DNA from: an uncultured Clostridia bacterium
GTDB taxonomy: Bacteria; Bacillota_A; Clostridia; Christensenellales; Aristaeellaceae
NCBI GenBank assembly: GCA_945871545.1
Contig: CAMBWJ010000172.1
Span: 1-5,003 of the forward strand
DNA: 5,003 nucleotides
Reading direction: 5' to 3'
Under the pieces are notes generated by a model that ran no database searches, was not told where the DNA came from, and worked only from the letters and a program-made list of their open reading frames with translations. The translations under genes and the position numbers were made by a program. Positions 4,954-5,003 of the stretch are shown here, in pieces; the stretch's first letter is position 1, and each line of letters starts with the position of its first letter.

Positions 4954-5003
4954 TCAGGGCTCGATCAGGGACAGGAATTCGGACGTGCCGTCGCCGTTGA
5001 CCT
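4954..5003 (-). CDS. C-terminal end of an unidentified protein (partial)
   Basis: Only the last 16 codons are visible, reading VNGDGTSEFLSLIEP then TGA; the gene enters from the right edge. Third codon positions are almost all G or C, as in the other genes here, which supports real coding. The NGDGTSEFL stretch resembles the calcium loop of EF-hand, dockerin or FG-GAP type repeats (DxNxDG), but the segment is too short to assign a family. It converges on the DUF134-NifX gene across the hairpin block. Confidence 0.55.
   Translation of the reverse strand, partial: VNGDGTSEFLSLIEP

Noticed and set aside
4716..5000. Plus-strand open frame of 94 codons across the hairpin block
   Set aside because: It has no ribosome binding site, runs through terminators and perfect inverted repeats, has no G/C third-position bias and overlaps the end of a minus-strand gene.

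Overview
The window looks like chromosomal DNA from a high-GC member of the Firmicutes, probably an anaerobic Clostridia lineage. The evidence is near-consensus AGGAGG ribosome binding sites, sigma-A type promoters, strong G/C preference at third codon positions, a biotin-dependent Na+-pumping decarboxylase, and a UPF0251/DUF134-NifX fusion protein of a kind found in clostridia. The genus cannot be read from this sequence.

Layout. (1) Positions 1-1304, minus strand: start of a sodium-pump decarboxylase operon. A near-consensus promoter (1276-1304) drives the membrane beta subunit (89-1180), followed after 12 bases by the start of a gamma-like small subunit (1-76) that runs off the left edge. 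The carboxyltransferase and biotin carrier are not in view. (2) Positions 1301-3645, minus strand: a two-gene phospholipid unit, cardiolipin synthase (2098-3645) then a zinc-dependent phospholipase C family protein (1301-2068), 29 bases apart. (3) Positions 3646-3852: a divergent intergenic region with a good promoter pointing right. (4) Positions 3853-4605, plus strand: a fusion of a DUF134 helix-turn-helix domain, a Cys cluster, a NifX-like domain and a His/Cys-rich tail. It contains an internal ribosome binding site and ATG exactly at the domain junction. (5) Positions 4606-4953: a 348-base convergent intergenic region packed with consecutive hairpins, including two good intrinsic terminators for rightward transcripts. 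(6) Positions 4954-5003, minus strand: the last codons of another gene.

How it works together. The decarboxylase would couple decarboxylation of a 3-keto or acyl-CoA acid to Na+ export, a fermentative energy-conserving step. Cardiolipin synthase makes cardiolipin from phosphatidylglycerol, and the neighbouring PLC-like protein may act on phospholipids. The DUF134-NifX protein looks like a metal-binding, possibly DNA-binding protein of unknown role. No nitrogenase genes are visible.

Nothing here is clearly a new biological system. The best leads are the internal start in the fusion gene, the hairpin-dense stretch at 4623-4950, and the promoter embedded in competing inverted repeats upstream of the beta subunit.
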